Source of the DNA: JAJPHI01 sp035541875
GTDB lineage: Bacteria; Desulfobacterota; Binatia; Binatales; Binataceae
Direction of reading: 5' to 3'
NCBI GenBank assembly: GCA_035541875.1
Contig: DATKML010000023.1
Location: forward strand, 62,001-126,000
DNA: 64,000 nucleotides
Below, in pieces: positions 9,140-17,668 of this stretch. The notes beneath the pieces were generated by a model, which saw only the letters and a program-made list of their open reading frames with translations, had not been told where the DNA came from and searched no databases. The number at the start of each line of letters is the position of its first letter. The first letter of the stretch is position 1. Both the position numbers and the translations under genes were made by a program.

Positions 9140-10129
9140 ATGGCTGAGATCGTTGGAGGCCCGTTTTTTGAGGATTTGTTTGTTGGGCAGGTATTGGACA
9201 CCGCGCCTGCGTGCACGCTGACCGATGGACTTTCGTCGGCGCACGCTGCGATCGTCGGGGATCGGATCCGCCTGGCTCTGGACGCTGAGTTGAGTCGTCG
9301 TGTGACGGGTGGGCGTTTCGCTAATCCCGCACTGGTGTGGGATGTTGCGATAGGCCAGTCCACACTGTTCACGCAACGGGTCATCGCGAATCTCTTTTAT
9401 CGCGGTTTCGTCTTCTGCAGCTTTCCCCAGATTGGAGACACGCTCTACACCTCGACGGAAATCGTGGCCCTGCGCCAAAACAGCCGACGCGAAGGGCGAG
9501 CCGCAACCGGTTTGGGTGTGATGCGAATCCGCACGGTCGATCAGAAGGGACGAGAAGTGCTGGATTTTCTGCGCTGCGCGATGTTCCCCCTACGCGATCC
9601 TGCGGGTATAACTCCCCATGCCGCTAACCTCGACGAAGTTAAGCCGGCTCCTCGCAGCAAACCGCTGACCGACGCTATCGCGGATTGGCGACTCGACCAG
9701 TTTGGGAGCGCGAACAAAGGAAAGCACTTCGCCGACCTCAAGGAAGGAACGATTTGGGAAATCGCTGGTGGCGAGCTGGTTAGTTCGGCGGCGGAGTTGG
9801 CTCGACTCACCTTCAATATCGCACTTGTCCATCACGATTCCGCACCCTCAGGCTCACGCCTCGTCTATGGGGGACACACGATCGGCCTCGCGACGCTGCA
9901 AATAACGCGCGCGCTGCCGAATCTGGTAACGATCATCGCGTGGCACAATTGCGACCATCTGGCACCGGTGCGCGAATGGGACACGCTGCGCAGCACAGTA
10001 GAACTCGAAAAGATGGAACCGATCGCGTCGGGTGGTGGGCTGGTTCATCTGCGATCGCGCGTCAGCGCGGATCGCGCGGGTGGCAGTGAGCAGGTTCTCG
10101 ATTGGAGGCTGGTGGGGGTGATGGCATGA
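9140..10129 (+). CDS. Mesaconyl-CoA hydratase-like protein (MaoC double hot-dog)
   Basis: 329-residue double hot-dog hydratase. The N-terminal half opens FFEDLFVGQVLDTAPA and the middle has PQIGDTLYTSTEIVALRQN; the C-terminal half has RLVYGGHTIGLATLQITRAL. From memory this layout resembles beta-methylmalyl-CoA dehydratase (Mch) of the Chloroflexus 3-hydroxypropionate bicycle, which interconverts mesaconyl-C1-CoA and beta-methylmalyl-CoA. Support comes from the next gene, which overlaps by four bases (ATGA) and closely resembles Mct, the next enzyme of that cycle. AAAGG lies 6 nt before ATG 9140. A general MaoC enoyl-CoA hydratase is the alternative. Confidence 0.8.
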   Translation: MAEIVGGPFFEDLFVGQVLDTAPACTLTDGLSSAHAAIVGDRIRLALDAELSRRVTGGRFANPALVWDVAIGQSTLFTQRVIANLFYRGFVFCSFPQIGDTLYTSTEIVALRQNSRREGRAATGLGVMRIRTVDQKGREVLDFLRCAMFPLRDPAGITPHAANLDEVKPAPRSKPLTDAIADWRLDQFGSANKGKHFADLKEGTIWEIAGGELVSSAAELARLTFNIALVHHDSAPSGSRLVYGGHTIGLATLQITRALPNLVTIIAWHNCDHLAPVREWDTLRSTVELEKMEPIASGGGLVHLRSRVSADRAGGSEQVLDWRLVGVMA

Positions 10130-11349
10130 ACGGGATACTTTCGGGACTACGCGTAATCGAGGGCTCTGCGTTCGTCGCCGCTCCGCTCGGCGGGATGACG
10201 CTGGCGCAGCTCGGCGCCGACGTAATCCGCTTCGATCAGATTGGTGGCGGCCTCGATTACCATCGGTGGCCTCTAGCGCCCGATGGTCAGAGTCTCTTCT
10301 GGGCGGGACTAAACAAGGGCAAGCGCTCGATTCAAATCGATCTCGGCTCCGATGCGGGCCGTGAACTGGCTACCTCGCTGATCACATCCGGCGGGCCGGA
10401 TGGGGGTATCTTCCTCACCAACTTCCCGGCGCGCGGATGGCTCGATTACAAGGCCCTGTCCAAGCGGCGACCGGACCTCATCATGGTGCATCTGATGGGT
10501 AATCCCGACGGCACCAGTGAGGTCGATTATACGGTGAACCCGGCAACGGGATTTCCGTGGGCCACTGGGCCGCGCTTTCTGGCGGAGCCGCTGAACAGCG
10601 TCCTTCCGGCGTGGGATATAGCGCTTGGCACACTCGCGACAGTGGGACTGCTCGCCGCTGAGCGGCATCGACGAATCACGGGCAAAGGGCAGCTCGTGCG
10701 GCTGTCACTCTCGGATGTAGCCTTCGCGATGGTCGGAAATCTCGGCCGTATCGCCGAGGCACAACTCGGTGGTCGCGATCAGCAGAAGGACGGAAACTAT
10801 CTATACGGCGCCTTTGGTCACGACTTCGAAACCCGCGACGGGCGGCGCGTGATGGTCGTGGCGCTGACGGCGCGTCAGTGGAACGCGCTGGTCGAAGCCA
10901 CTGGTATCGAGCAGGCCTGCCGCGATCTCGAACATGCAACGGGTCACGATCTGAATAGCGAGTCGGGACGTTTCCAGGCACGCGACCTGATAGCAGCGAT
11001 CCTGCGCCCGTGGTTCGCTTCGCGCGACCTCGCAACGATCCGGCAAATCTTCGCAGGCACGAGTGTGTCGTGGGGTCCATATCAGACGTTCCGCCAGCTC
11101 GTACAGGAAGATCCGCGCTGCTCGACGGCGAATCCGATGTTCGCCGAAGTCGAGCATCCAGGGATCGGGACCTATCTGATGCCCGGTACCCCGCTCGATT
11201 TCGCCGGGATGGAGCGCGTACCGGTGCGCCGGGCGCCACTACTCGGTGAGCATACCAACGAAATTCTCGCCGACATTCTGAAGCTGGGCGCAAAGGATAT
11301 CGCGGGCCTGCACGAGAGCAGCGTTATCGCCAGCGCGAAGGCTCACTGA
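10126..11349 (+). CDS. mct: 2-methylfumaryl-CoA isomerase (mesaconyl-CoA C1-C4 CoA-transferase, CaiB/BaiF family)
   Basis: 407 residues. Mct moves CoA within one molecule from C1 to C4 of mesaconate. The N-terminus (GLRVIEGSAFVAAPLGGMTL, then QLGADVIRFDQIGGGLDY), FWAGLNKGKRSIQIDL, NFPARGWLDYKAL, VDYTVNPATGFPWATGP and LPAWDIALG match, as far as I recall, the Chloroflexus enzyme much better than ordinary CaiB/BaiF proteins such as those at 1 and 7784. ATG 10126 overlaps the upstream stop (ATGA), implying translational coupling with the Mch-like hydratase. Whether it works in a mesaconate or dicarboxylate salvage route or part of a CO2-fixing cycle is open; the lyase partner is not in this window. 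Confidence 0.85.
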   Translation: MNGILSGLRVIEGSAFVAAPLGGMTLAQLGADVIRFDQIGGGLDYHRWPLAPDGQSLFWAGLNKGKRSIQIDLGSDAGRELATSLITSGGPDGGIFLTNFPARGWLDYKALSKRRPDLIMVHLMGNPDGTSEVDYTVNPATGFPWATGPRFLAEPLNSVLPAWDIALGTLATVGLLAAERHRRITGKGQLVRLSLSDVAFAMVGNLGRIAEAQLGGRDQQKDGNYLYGAFGHDFETRDGRRVMVVALTARQWNALVEATGIEQACRDLEHATGHDLNSESGRFQARDLIAAILRPWFASRDLATIRQIFAGTSVSWGPYQTFRQLVQEDPRCSTANPMFAEVEHPGIGTYLMPGTPLDFAGMERVPVRRAPLLGEHTNEILADILKLGAKDIAGLHESSVIASAKAH

Positions 11350-11359
11350 TACATCCGGA

Positions 11360-13459
11360 CTAAGTTCGCGGGATCGCATCGAGAACTATGTTCCCGAGTT
11401 CATCGATCGATGCGGTCCATCCGGGCGGCACAACGACGGTTGTATCGAATTCCTCCAGGATCAGCGGTCCGCGTATCGCACCGCGCGTCAAAGCCGCCCG
11501 CGAGAGAATACGCGTCGGCTGTTCGCCGAGAGTCGATCCGAAGTAGGCCAGCCGCACCTCTTCCTTGGCGTTTTCTCGCGCGGCGGAAACGTGGAAACTC
11601 GCCGCCAGCTCTTTGAAACCCAAACTCTGTGTTGGAGCAAAAGCCTTGAGGCGCAAGTTCACCACGGCAATCGACTCGTTTTCGCGCCGATAGCCGTAGT
11701 TGCGCTGATGGTCGGCGTGAAACAGTTCGGCCATCATCGAGGCCAGCGAAGTCACCGGCAGCGGATGCGGCACTGGAATCGTTATTTCGGAGCTTTGCCG
11801 CTGGTACCGCAAATCGAGGAAGCGTTCGAGTTTCACGGTCGCGGGATCGACGTTTTCCTTCGCGACCTCTTCGAGCACGCGCGCCGCGAGAGCGTCGTAG
11901 TTGCGCTGCAAGATGGCGACATCGATGGCGTCGAGCCGTCCGGGAATACTCTGCACGTAGTCATAGCGTAGATCGGCCATCATCAGACCCATCGCGCTGA
12001 AGAGCCCCGGATAGAGCGGAATAAAGACGCGTTTCATCCCGAGACTGGCGGCTAGGTCGGCGGCATGGATTGGCCCGGAACCGCCAAACCCAACGAGTGG
12101 ATAGTCGCGCGGGTCGCGTCCACGTTCGGTCGTGACGGCGCGAATCGCACGAGTCATCGCGGCGTTCGCCACCTGATAGATACCGTAGGCCGTCTCCTGC
12201 ACCGAGAGCCCGAGAGGCGCGGCGAGTTCGCGATTGATCGTATCGAGTGCCGCGTTCCGATCGATCGCGACGGTGCCTCCCGCAATCGCTTGCGGATTCA
12301 TGTAGCCGAGGACGACGTTGGCATCGGTAATCGTCGGACGTTTGCCGCCGCGCGCATAGCATGCCGGACCGGGATCGGCACTCGCGCTGACCGGACCGAC
12401 CCGCAACGCGCCGCTGTCATCGATCCATGCGATGCTGCCACCTCCGGCGCCCGCCTCGACGATATCCAGCGCGGGCGTGCTCAGAGCATAGCCGGCGCCG
12501 CGGCTGTAGCGTGCGACCGCATTGGCTGCGCCGCCAACCTCCATATCGTTTTTCTCGATCGGAACGTGGTCCTCGATCAGGCAGGCCTTAACCGTTGTTC
12601 CGCCCATATCAAATGAGACGGCGCGCTCGACACCAATCTGGCGGGTGAGCGAGGCCGCAGCTAGTGCCCCGGCAGCCGGTCCCGATTCGATTAACTGCAC
12701 CGGATGACGCCGCGCATGATCAGCCGTCATCACACCGCCGTTGGATTGCATGATACGCAGTCCACGCGCGTAATCGCCGAGCTGGGTTTCCAGCGAGTTG
12801 AGATACCGATTCACTACGGGCATCAGATAGGCATTGATGCTGGTAGTGCTCATCCGTTCGTACTCACGGATTTCCGGCAGCACTTCATGCGAAATCGAGA
12901 GCGCGACATCAGGTAGCAGTTCGCGCACGAGTGCCGCTGCCTGCTGCTCGTGCGATGGATTCGCGAAGGCATTGATAAAGCAGATCGCGACCGCCTCGAC
13001 GTTCTGCGCTTTGAGCTTCGAGATAGCGTCGCGCACTTCGTCCAGCTTGAGCGGCGTGAAGACCTCGCCGCGCGAGGTGATGCGCTCAGTAACTTCGATC
13101 CGGCGCCGGCGTGGAATCAGCGGCGGCATCCGCTCCCACAAGAAATCGAAGACCGGCGGACGCGCCATCCGGCGGATTTCGAGCTCATCGCGAAAACCAC
13201 GGGTTGTGATGAGACCGGTGTTCGCGCCCTTCCCTTCGAGCATCGTGTTGGAACCGATCGTCGTCCCATGCACGAGACTGCCCAACGCCGCGTGGCCGCT
13301 CGACTGCAGGGCCTCGGCTATCGGCTGCCGCAGCGACGCGACAATCTTATCGGTAAGCGAAAGCACCTTGAAAGTTCGTAACTGATTATCGCCGGTGACG
13401 ACGATGATATCGGTAAACGTTCCGCCGATATCGAAAGCAACACGAGGAGCCCGACTCAT
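11360..13459 (-). CDS. hyuA: Hydantoinase/oxoprolinase subunit A (HyuA family)
   Basis: 699-residue ATP-dependent hydrolase/carboxylase subunit of the HyuA/5-oxoprolinase/acetone carboxylase family. N-terminal actin-like ATP site RVAFDIGGTFTDIIV; SLVHGTTIGSNTMLEGKGA; the central core QSNGGVMTADHARRHPVQL, VSFDMGGTTVKACLI and ADPGPACYARGG; C-terminal LILEEFDTTVVVPPGW. It overlaps hyuB by 4 bases (13456-13459), giving the usual coupled pair. Substrates range from hydantoins and 5-oxoproline to N-methylhydantoin or acetone-like ketones and are not predictable here. Convergent with mct, 10 bp apart. Confidence 0.94.
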   Translation of the reverse strand: MSRAPRVAFDIGGTFTDIIVVTGDNQLRTFKVLSLTDKIVASLRQPIAEALQSSGHAALGSLVHGTTIGSNTMLEGKGANTGLITTRGFRDELEIRRMARPPVFDFLWERMPPLIPRRRRIEVTERITSRGEVFTPLKLDEVRDAISKLKAQNVEAVAICFINAFANPSHEQQAAALVRELLPDVALSISHEVLPEIREYERMSTTSINAYLMPVVNRYLNSLETQLGDYARGLRIMQSNGGVMTADHARRHPVQLIESGPAAGALAAASLTRQIGVERAVSFDMGGTTVKACLIEDHVPIEKNDMEVGGAANAVARYSRGAGYALSTPALDIVEAGAGGGSIAWIDDSGALRVGPVSASADPGPACYARGGKRPTITDANVVLGYMNPQAIAGGTVAIDRNAALDTINRELAAPLGLSVQETAYGIYQVANAAMTRAIRAVTTERGRDPRDYPLVGFGGSGPIHAADLAASLGMKRVFIPLYPGLFSAMGLMMADLRYDYVQSIPGRLDAIDVAILQRNYDALAARVLEEVAKENVDPATVKLERFLDLRYQRQSSEITIPVPHPLPVTSLASMMAELFHADHQRNYGYRRENESIAVVNLRLKAFAPTQSLGFKELAASFHVSAARENAKEEVRLAYFGSTLGEQPTRILSRAALTRGAIRGPLILEEFDTTVVVPPGWTASIDELGNIVLDAIPRT

Positions 13460-15192
13460 CGATTGGCCCCTTTCTGAGCCTCACGCAAGGCTGCGGTGCG
13501 TGCCGTATCGACACGATGCCCATTCGTATCAATCACGACGCCGTAATCGCGCGCGGCGGCCTCGGGTGAGACTTTCTCATCGAGGACATCTTCGAGCACT
13601 CGCGCGGGATCACGCTGAAAGGCCACTCCGTATCCGCCCGCGCTAGGCTGTATATGCGTCAGCAGGTCGCCGGCCTTCACCGGGATATCGATCATGATAT
13701 TGCGCGGCAGCTCAGTGTCCTTGCCGCCCGAAGTAAGTATCGCTTGAAAGGGTCGGCCTTCATCGCCGCCCGCTACGCCGTAGGGGAGCGAGTCAACGCG
13801 ACAGGTTCGTAACATCACGCGACCCTCGGAAAGGAAGCGCCAGCGCCGATAGACCGACATAGACCCACGGAAGCATCCGGGCCCGCCGCTGTCGGGTACG
13901 AAGCCGAAGCCGTCGAGCATGACCGGCAATTCCTGTTCGAAAGCCTCTCCTGAGTTCGTGCGAAACCCGGTCATGGCCACGGGCATCGCACCGTCGAGTC
14001 CGTCGGTATGCGGGCGACCGCCCCAGCCGCTGGAATAGATCTCCGTAATCATTGAGTTACCACCGCCGTTCCCGCCGGCGGCCGTAAAGACCATCATGCT
14101 GACGCCGCCCTCCGATGCCGCCGGCATCCGATCAGGAATCGCCATCGCGAGGGCCTGGCAAATCAGATCGTAAACGCGCCAGAGCACCTGCCCGCGTGAT
14201 CCAACTGCCGCGGGAAAGCGTGGATTCACCAGCGTTCCTTCTGGCGTGATTGTACGCAGCGGGGCGAACAGCCCCGAGTTGATCGGAACATCGGCGCTGC
14301 CGAGCAGTGCGATGAAGACGTTGTTGCATGTGAAGTTGCCGATCAGATCGGGCGGGCAGTTCAGGGCGTTCGCGACCTGCGGCCCAGTACCGGTGAAGTC
14401 AACGGTCAAGTTATCGCCTTCGATAACCAGCGTCACGACGATATCGACCCGCGTGCCGGCGCCATCATCGAAGGGCTGCGAGCATCGATAGCGCCCGTCC
14501 GGAATCGAACGAATCACGGTACGCATCAGATTTTCGCTATGCGCCAGCAGATGCTGGTAGCAGCCAACGACACGCTCACTGCCGTATTTATCGAAAAGCG
14601 CTGTGAGTGCTCGCCCGCCTCGCCGACAGGCCGCGATGCCCGCCTCGAGATCGCCGAGCACATCGTCCGGCGCGCGCACCGCAGCCGCGATAATCTCGCG
14701 TACGGACTCGATCGGTTCGCCGTTCTCGTAAAACCGCACGGCCGGGAGACGCAGCCCTTCTTCGTAAACCGAGCCGCAGACCAACCCCATTCCGCCGGGG
14801 AAGCGACCACCGATATCCGTATGATGCTGCACGACGGCGGCGAACCCGCGATGCTCTCCGCCCCAGAAGATCGGCATAACCAGAGCGATATCCGGTAGAT
14901 GCGAAAGACCACCATAGGGGTCATTCGAGATAATCACGTCGCCGGGACGGAACTTCCCCTGGTACTTGGCGATTATGTGCGGCATCACGGCGGTGAAGTA
15001 ACCGAGTCCATAAGGGATGGCCTGCGCAATCACGCGCCCTCCCGGATCGAGCAGCCCGGCGGAATAATCGCCAGCCTCCTTTGCCACGATCGAGCGAGTC
15101 GTCTGCTTCATCGTGATGTTCATCTCCTCGGAGGCGGAGATGAGTTCATGGCGCATCACTTCACTGAGAATGGGATCGAAAGTCTGAGTCAT
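13456..15192 (-). CDS. hyuB: Hydantoinase/oxoprolinase subunit B (HyuB family)
   Basis: 578-residue partner of HyuA. Conserved blocks: FDPILSEVMRHELISASEEM, DYSAGLLDPGGRVIAQ, ISNDPYGGLSHLPDIALVMP, VVQHHTDIGGRFPGG and DFTGTGPQVANALNCP. Length is typical of stand-alone HyuB. GAGGATCAGG precedes ATG 15192. It is first in the hyuBA unit; no regulator or transporter is attached. The 133-bp gap upstream (15193-15325) is AT-richer than its surroundings and separates it from the divergent SnoaL-like gene, so both promoters probably lie there. Confidence 0.94.
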   Translation of the reverse strand: MTQTFDPILSEVMRHELISASEEMNITMKQTTRSIVAKEAGDYSAGLLDPGGRVIAQAIPYGLGYFTAVMPHIIAKYQGKFRPGDVIISNDPYGGLSHLPDIALVMPIFWGGEHRGFAAVVQHHTDIGGRFPGGMGLVCGSVYEEGLRLPAVRFYENGEPIESVREIIAAAVRAPDDVLGDLEAGIAACRRGGRALTALFDKYGSERVVGCYQHLLAHSENLMRTVIRSIPDGRYRCSQPFDDGAGTRVDIVVTLVIEGDNLTVDFTGTGPQVANALNCPPDLIGNFTCNNVFIALLGSADVPINSGLFAPLRTITPEGTLVNPRFPAAVGSRGQVLWRVYDLICQALAMAIPDRMPAASEGGVSMMVFTAAGGNGGGNSMITEIYSSGWGGRPHTDGLDGAMPVAMTGFRTNSGEAFEQELPVMLDGFGFVPDSGGPGCFRGSMSVYRRWRFLSEGRVMLRTCRVDSLPYGVAGGDEGRPFQAILTSGGKDTELPRNIMIDIPVKAGDLLTHIQPSAGGYGVAFQRDPARVLEDVLDEKVSPEAAARDYGVVIDTNGHRVDTARTAALREAQKGANR

Positions 15193-15325
15193 CCTGATCC
15201 TCGTGCTTTGGTAACAGTACCCTCAGGTATGCTATGCAAAAGCTGTTCGGGTAATTGCAAACCTAAAGTAACACTTTAATGATTTCGTGCGGCTGATTGC
15301 CCACCCTGCATGGAGGTAAACGATC

Positions 15326-15727
15326 ATGAGTGCTGAACAAAATAAAGAGTTGGTAACCAAGACGTGGCGAGCCTTTATCAGCGGCGACCTGGACACCGCA
15401 CTCGCGAATATGTCGGACGAGATCAGCTGGGTGATTCCCGGCAGCCTGCAAGGCATCTCGGGATTGAAGCGTGGCAAGGACGCGATTCGTGAATTCGGCT
15501 CCGGCGTGAAGCGCGCCTTTCCAGCCGGTCTCAACAGCGATATCGCCAAGGTGCACTCCGCGGGAGATAACACGGTTATCGTCGAGCTGACAAACCACGG
15601 GAAGGCAGCTAACGGCAAGGACTATCGCAACGAGTACTGCTTCATCTTCGAACTCGAGAACGGCAAAATTCGCCGCGTCCGCGAATATGTCGATCTGCTG
15701 ACCGTAAAAGAAACGGTGATGGCGTAG
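15326..15727 (+). CDS. SnoaL-like / nuclear transport factor 2 family protein
   Basis: 133-residue single-domain alpha+beta cone protein of the NTF2/SnoaL class: LVTKTWRAFISGDLDTALAN helix, MSDEISWVIPGSLQG strand, then YCFIFELENGKIRRVREYVD, the usual C-terminal strand pair. Family members are small-molecule isomerases, hydrolases or ligand binders; no function can be assigned. GGAGG lies upstream of ATG 15326. An aldo/keto reductase follows after 7 bp, so the two form a short operon, perhaps acting on the same compound. Confidence 0.88.
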   Translation: MSAEQNKELVTKTWRAFISGDLDTALANMSDEISWVIPGSLQGISGLKRGKDAIREFGSGVKRAFPAGLNSDIAKVHSAGDNTVIVELTNHGKAANGKDYRNEYCFIFELENGKIRRVREYVDLLTVKETVMA

Positions 15728-15734
15728 GGCTCCG

Positions 15735-16565
15735 ATGGAATCGAAACGGCTCGGCAACACCGTCGAGCTGATTCCGGAGATTGGCGTTGGTGTATGGCGC
15801 TACCGGGGTGGCGACGAGCCACTCCGGGCAGCGATCGAGCACGGCGCCGTCTTCATCGACACTGCCGAGGTGTACGGCACTGAAGAGGCAGTCGGGCAAG
15901 CGATACGCGGCATCCGTGATCGGGTGTTTCTTGCGAGCAAGGTCTCCGGCCAGCATCTGCGTCACGACGACGTAATCAAGGCAGCCGAAGCCAGTCTCCA
16001 GCGGCTGAACACTGATCGGATCGACCTCTACCAGATCCACTGGCCCACTTCGGTGGCTCCGATTCAGGAGACGATGGCAGCGATGGAAACCCTGGTCGAT
16101 CGCGGGCTAGTCAGGCATATCGGCGTCAGCAATTTCAGCGTTGCTCATATGCGGACCGCGCTGAATGCGATGACCAAGTATCCGATCGTCGCCAACCAGG
16201 TGCTCTACAGTCTCCATCGTCGCGAAATCGAAGCGGAGCTTATCCCTTACTGCGAAGCCAACAACGTTACGATTATCGCCTATACACCCCTCGATAACGG
16301 AAACCTCGCACGCGGATCGGAATATCCGACGAATCCTAAAGGGATGGCGGCGCTACGGCTAATCGCAAACCGTCGGGGCAAGACACTGGGCCAAGTAGCA
16401 CTCAACTGGTGCACAGCGCACAACGGCGTCGTGGCGATTCCGAAATCCGACAAGGTCGAGCGGGTCATAGAAAACTGTGGCGCATCGGGATGGCGGCTCT
16501 CTTCCGACGAGATGAGAGCGCTCAACGACGCTTTCACGCGCGAACCCGACGAAGACTGGGACTAA
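15735..16565 (+). CDS. Aldo/keto reductase
   Basis: 276-residue NADPH-dependent oxidoreductase, (beta/alpha)8 barrel. The catalytic tetrad is visible: Asp and Tyr in FIDTAEVYG, Lys in FLASKVSG, His in YQIHWP. HIGVSNFSVAHM and the C-terminal cofactor segment VAIPKSDKVERVIEN are also typical. Slightly shorter than many family members but complete. Starts 7 bp after the SnoaL-like gene. Substrate unknown. Confidence 0.93.
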   Translation: MESKRLGNTVELIPEIGVGVWRYRGGDEPLRAAIEHGAVFIDTAEVYGTEEAVGQAIRGIRDRVFLASKVSGQHLRHDDVIKAAEASLQRLNTDRIDLYQIHWPTSVAPIQETMAAMETLVDRGLVRHIGVSNFSVAHMRTALNAMTKYPIVANQVLYSLHRREIEAELIPYCEANNVTIIAYTPLDNGNLARGSEYPTNPKGMAALRLIANRRGKTLGQVALNWCTAHNGVVAIPKSDKVERVIENCGASGWRLSSDEMRALNDAFTREPDEDWD

Positions 16566-16681
16566 ACTTCATTTAAAATAACTCACTCGCCATCCCCCTT
16601 GCGAGAGGCCGGATCGATGCTTATCTGAAAAATCGAAAGGCCGATGGCTGCGTGCTCGGATGAGTATCGCAGGCAAAAAAT

Positions 16682-16709
16682 CTTCCTCGGCTGAGAGGAA
16701 AATTGGAGG
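16682..16709 (+). promoter_or_regulatory. Candidate 5'-UTR structure at the first Hsp20 gene (possible thermosensor)
   Basis: TTCCTC (16683-16688) can pair with GAGGAA (16695-16700), or alternatively CTTCC (16682-16686) can pair with the Shine-Dalgarno GGAGG (16705-16709) with one G-U wobble. The two pairings are mutually exclusive, as might be expected for a leader that hides or exposes the ribosome site. No CIRCE repeat was seen upstream. The structure is short and could be chance. Confidence 0.3.
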
Positions 16710-16718
16710 TAATGGGTT

Positions 16719-17165
16719 ATGGCACTGCTAGGGTTTGACGCCGGCCTCGATCCACTCAGCGGTCTGCTGAATTTGCAGAGTGAGCTTGAGCGGTTCATGC
16801 GCAATCCGGCTTTTGCGATGGGCCCGTCGGGTATGGGAGCGTACCCAACGGTGAATATCTTCGATTCGTCAGAAGGAGCGCTAGTCGTCGCCGAGGCGCC
16901 CGGGCTGGACCCGTCAAAGATCAGCGTTACCGGTGCCGGACGCACGCTCACGATCGCTGGTGAGCGCGGGTTTGAGCTCGAGGGCAAGCGCTGGGGTTAT
17001 CATCGCCGCGAACTGCGTGCAGGTAAGTTTTCCCGCACCGTCCAACTGCCGGAGGACTACGAGGCTAATCGCGCCGAAGCTCGGTATGAAGCCGGCTTAC
17101 TGATTATCCGGGTTCCCCGAGCGGAGCATGCAAAACCGCAGCAGATAACGGTTCAAAACGCTTAA
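16719..17165 (+). CDS. Hsp20/alpha-crystallin small heat-shock protein
   Basis: 148-residue ATP-independent holdase chaperone. The alpha-crystallin domain runs from about residue 45 (YPTVNIFDSSEGALVVAEAP) through KISVTGAGRTLTIAGER to the YEAGLLIIRVPRAEH strand; the C-terminal QQITVQN provides an I-x-V anchoring motif. GGAGG lies 10 nt before ATG. It is followed after 15 bp by a second Hsp20 gene, with a terminator after that, giving a two-gene heat-shock operon. Sequence divergence between the two suggests they could form mixed oligomers. Confidence 0.95.
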   Translation: MALLGFDAGLDPLSGLLNLQSELERFMRNPAFAMGPSGMGAYPTVNIFDSSEGALVVAEAPGLDPSKISVTGAGRTLTIAGERGFELEGKRWGYHRRELRAGKFSRTVQLPEDYEANRAEARYEAGLLIIRVPRAEHAKPQQITVQNA

Positions 17166-17180
17166 AGGAGGTGAGGACCA

Positions 17181-17576
17181 ATGAACGAAATCGCCGCCAA
17201 AGATAAGCAGGAAGTCGCCAAGCCACAGGAACAGACCCGGCCGGGACGATATTACGTGCCCGACGTTAACATCTGCGAATCCGAGGATTCTTTGAAGCTC
17301 TGGGCTGACATGCCTGGAGTCAAAGAGAAGGACGTCAGCGTCACGCTCAAAGATGGAATACTAAGTATACTCGGACAAGTTGGTACAGAGATGTACAGCG
17401 GACTGAAGCCCCTCTATACCGAATACAACGTGGGTAGCTTCTATCGCGAATTCGCCCTGCACGAGGATATCGACGAGTCGAGAATCAGTGCGACACTGCG
17501 TAACGGTGTTCTCGAACTGGAGTTACCCAAGAAGGAAAAGGCCAAGCCCCGACAGATCGAAGTGAAGGCCGCTTAA
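17181..17576 (+). CDS. Hsp20/alpha-crystallin small heat-shock protein (second copy)
   Basis: 131 residues: a polar N-terminal arm (about 1-25, many Lys/Gln), alpha-crystallin domain starting YYVPDVNICESEDSLKLWAD, core KEKDVSVTLKDGILSILGQ, then RISATLRNGVLELELPKKEK and a C-terminal I-E-V motif. A very strong ribosome-binding site (AAAGGAGGTGAGG) lies in the 15-bp gap after the first Hsp20, suggesting high expression. The protein differs clearly from its neighbour, so this is an old duplication rather than a recent one. Confidence 0.95.
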   Translation: MNEIAAKDKQEVAKPQEQTRPGRYYVPDVNICESEDSLKLWADMPGVKEKDVSVTLKDGILSILGQVGTEMYSGLKPLYTEYNVGSFYREFALHEDIDESRISATLRNGVLELELPKKEKAKPRQIEVKAA

Positions 17577-17624
17577 AGAGCGAGAGAGATACCACGAGTC
17601 TTCAGCCCAAGTGTCGGTAATTTC

Positions 17625-17668
17625 GGGCTGCCGCAATGATTTCGGCAGCCCATTCTTTTTATTCTTTT
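17625..17668 (+). terminator. Rho-independent terminator of the Hsp20 operon
   Basis: Perfect 9-bp stem GGGCTGCCG (17625-17633) / CGGCAGCCC (17643-17651), 9-nt loop, then a T-rich tail ATTCTTTTTATTCTTTT. It lies 49 bp after the second Hsp20 stop. The tail overlaps the end of the convergent quinoprotein gene. Confidence 0.93.

Noticed and set aside
16566..16718. CIRCE operator upstream of the Hsp20 operon
   Set aside because: No TTAGCACTC-N9-GAGTGCTAA-like sequence found.
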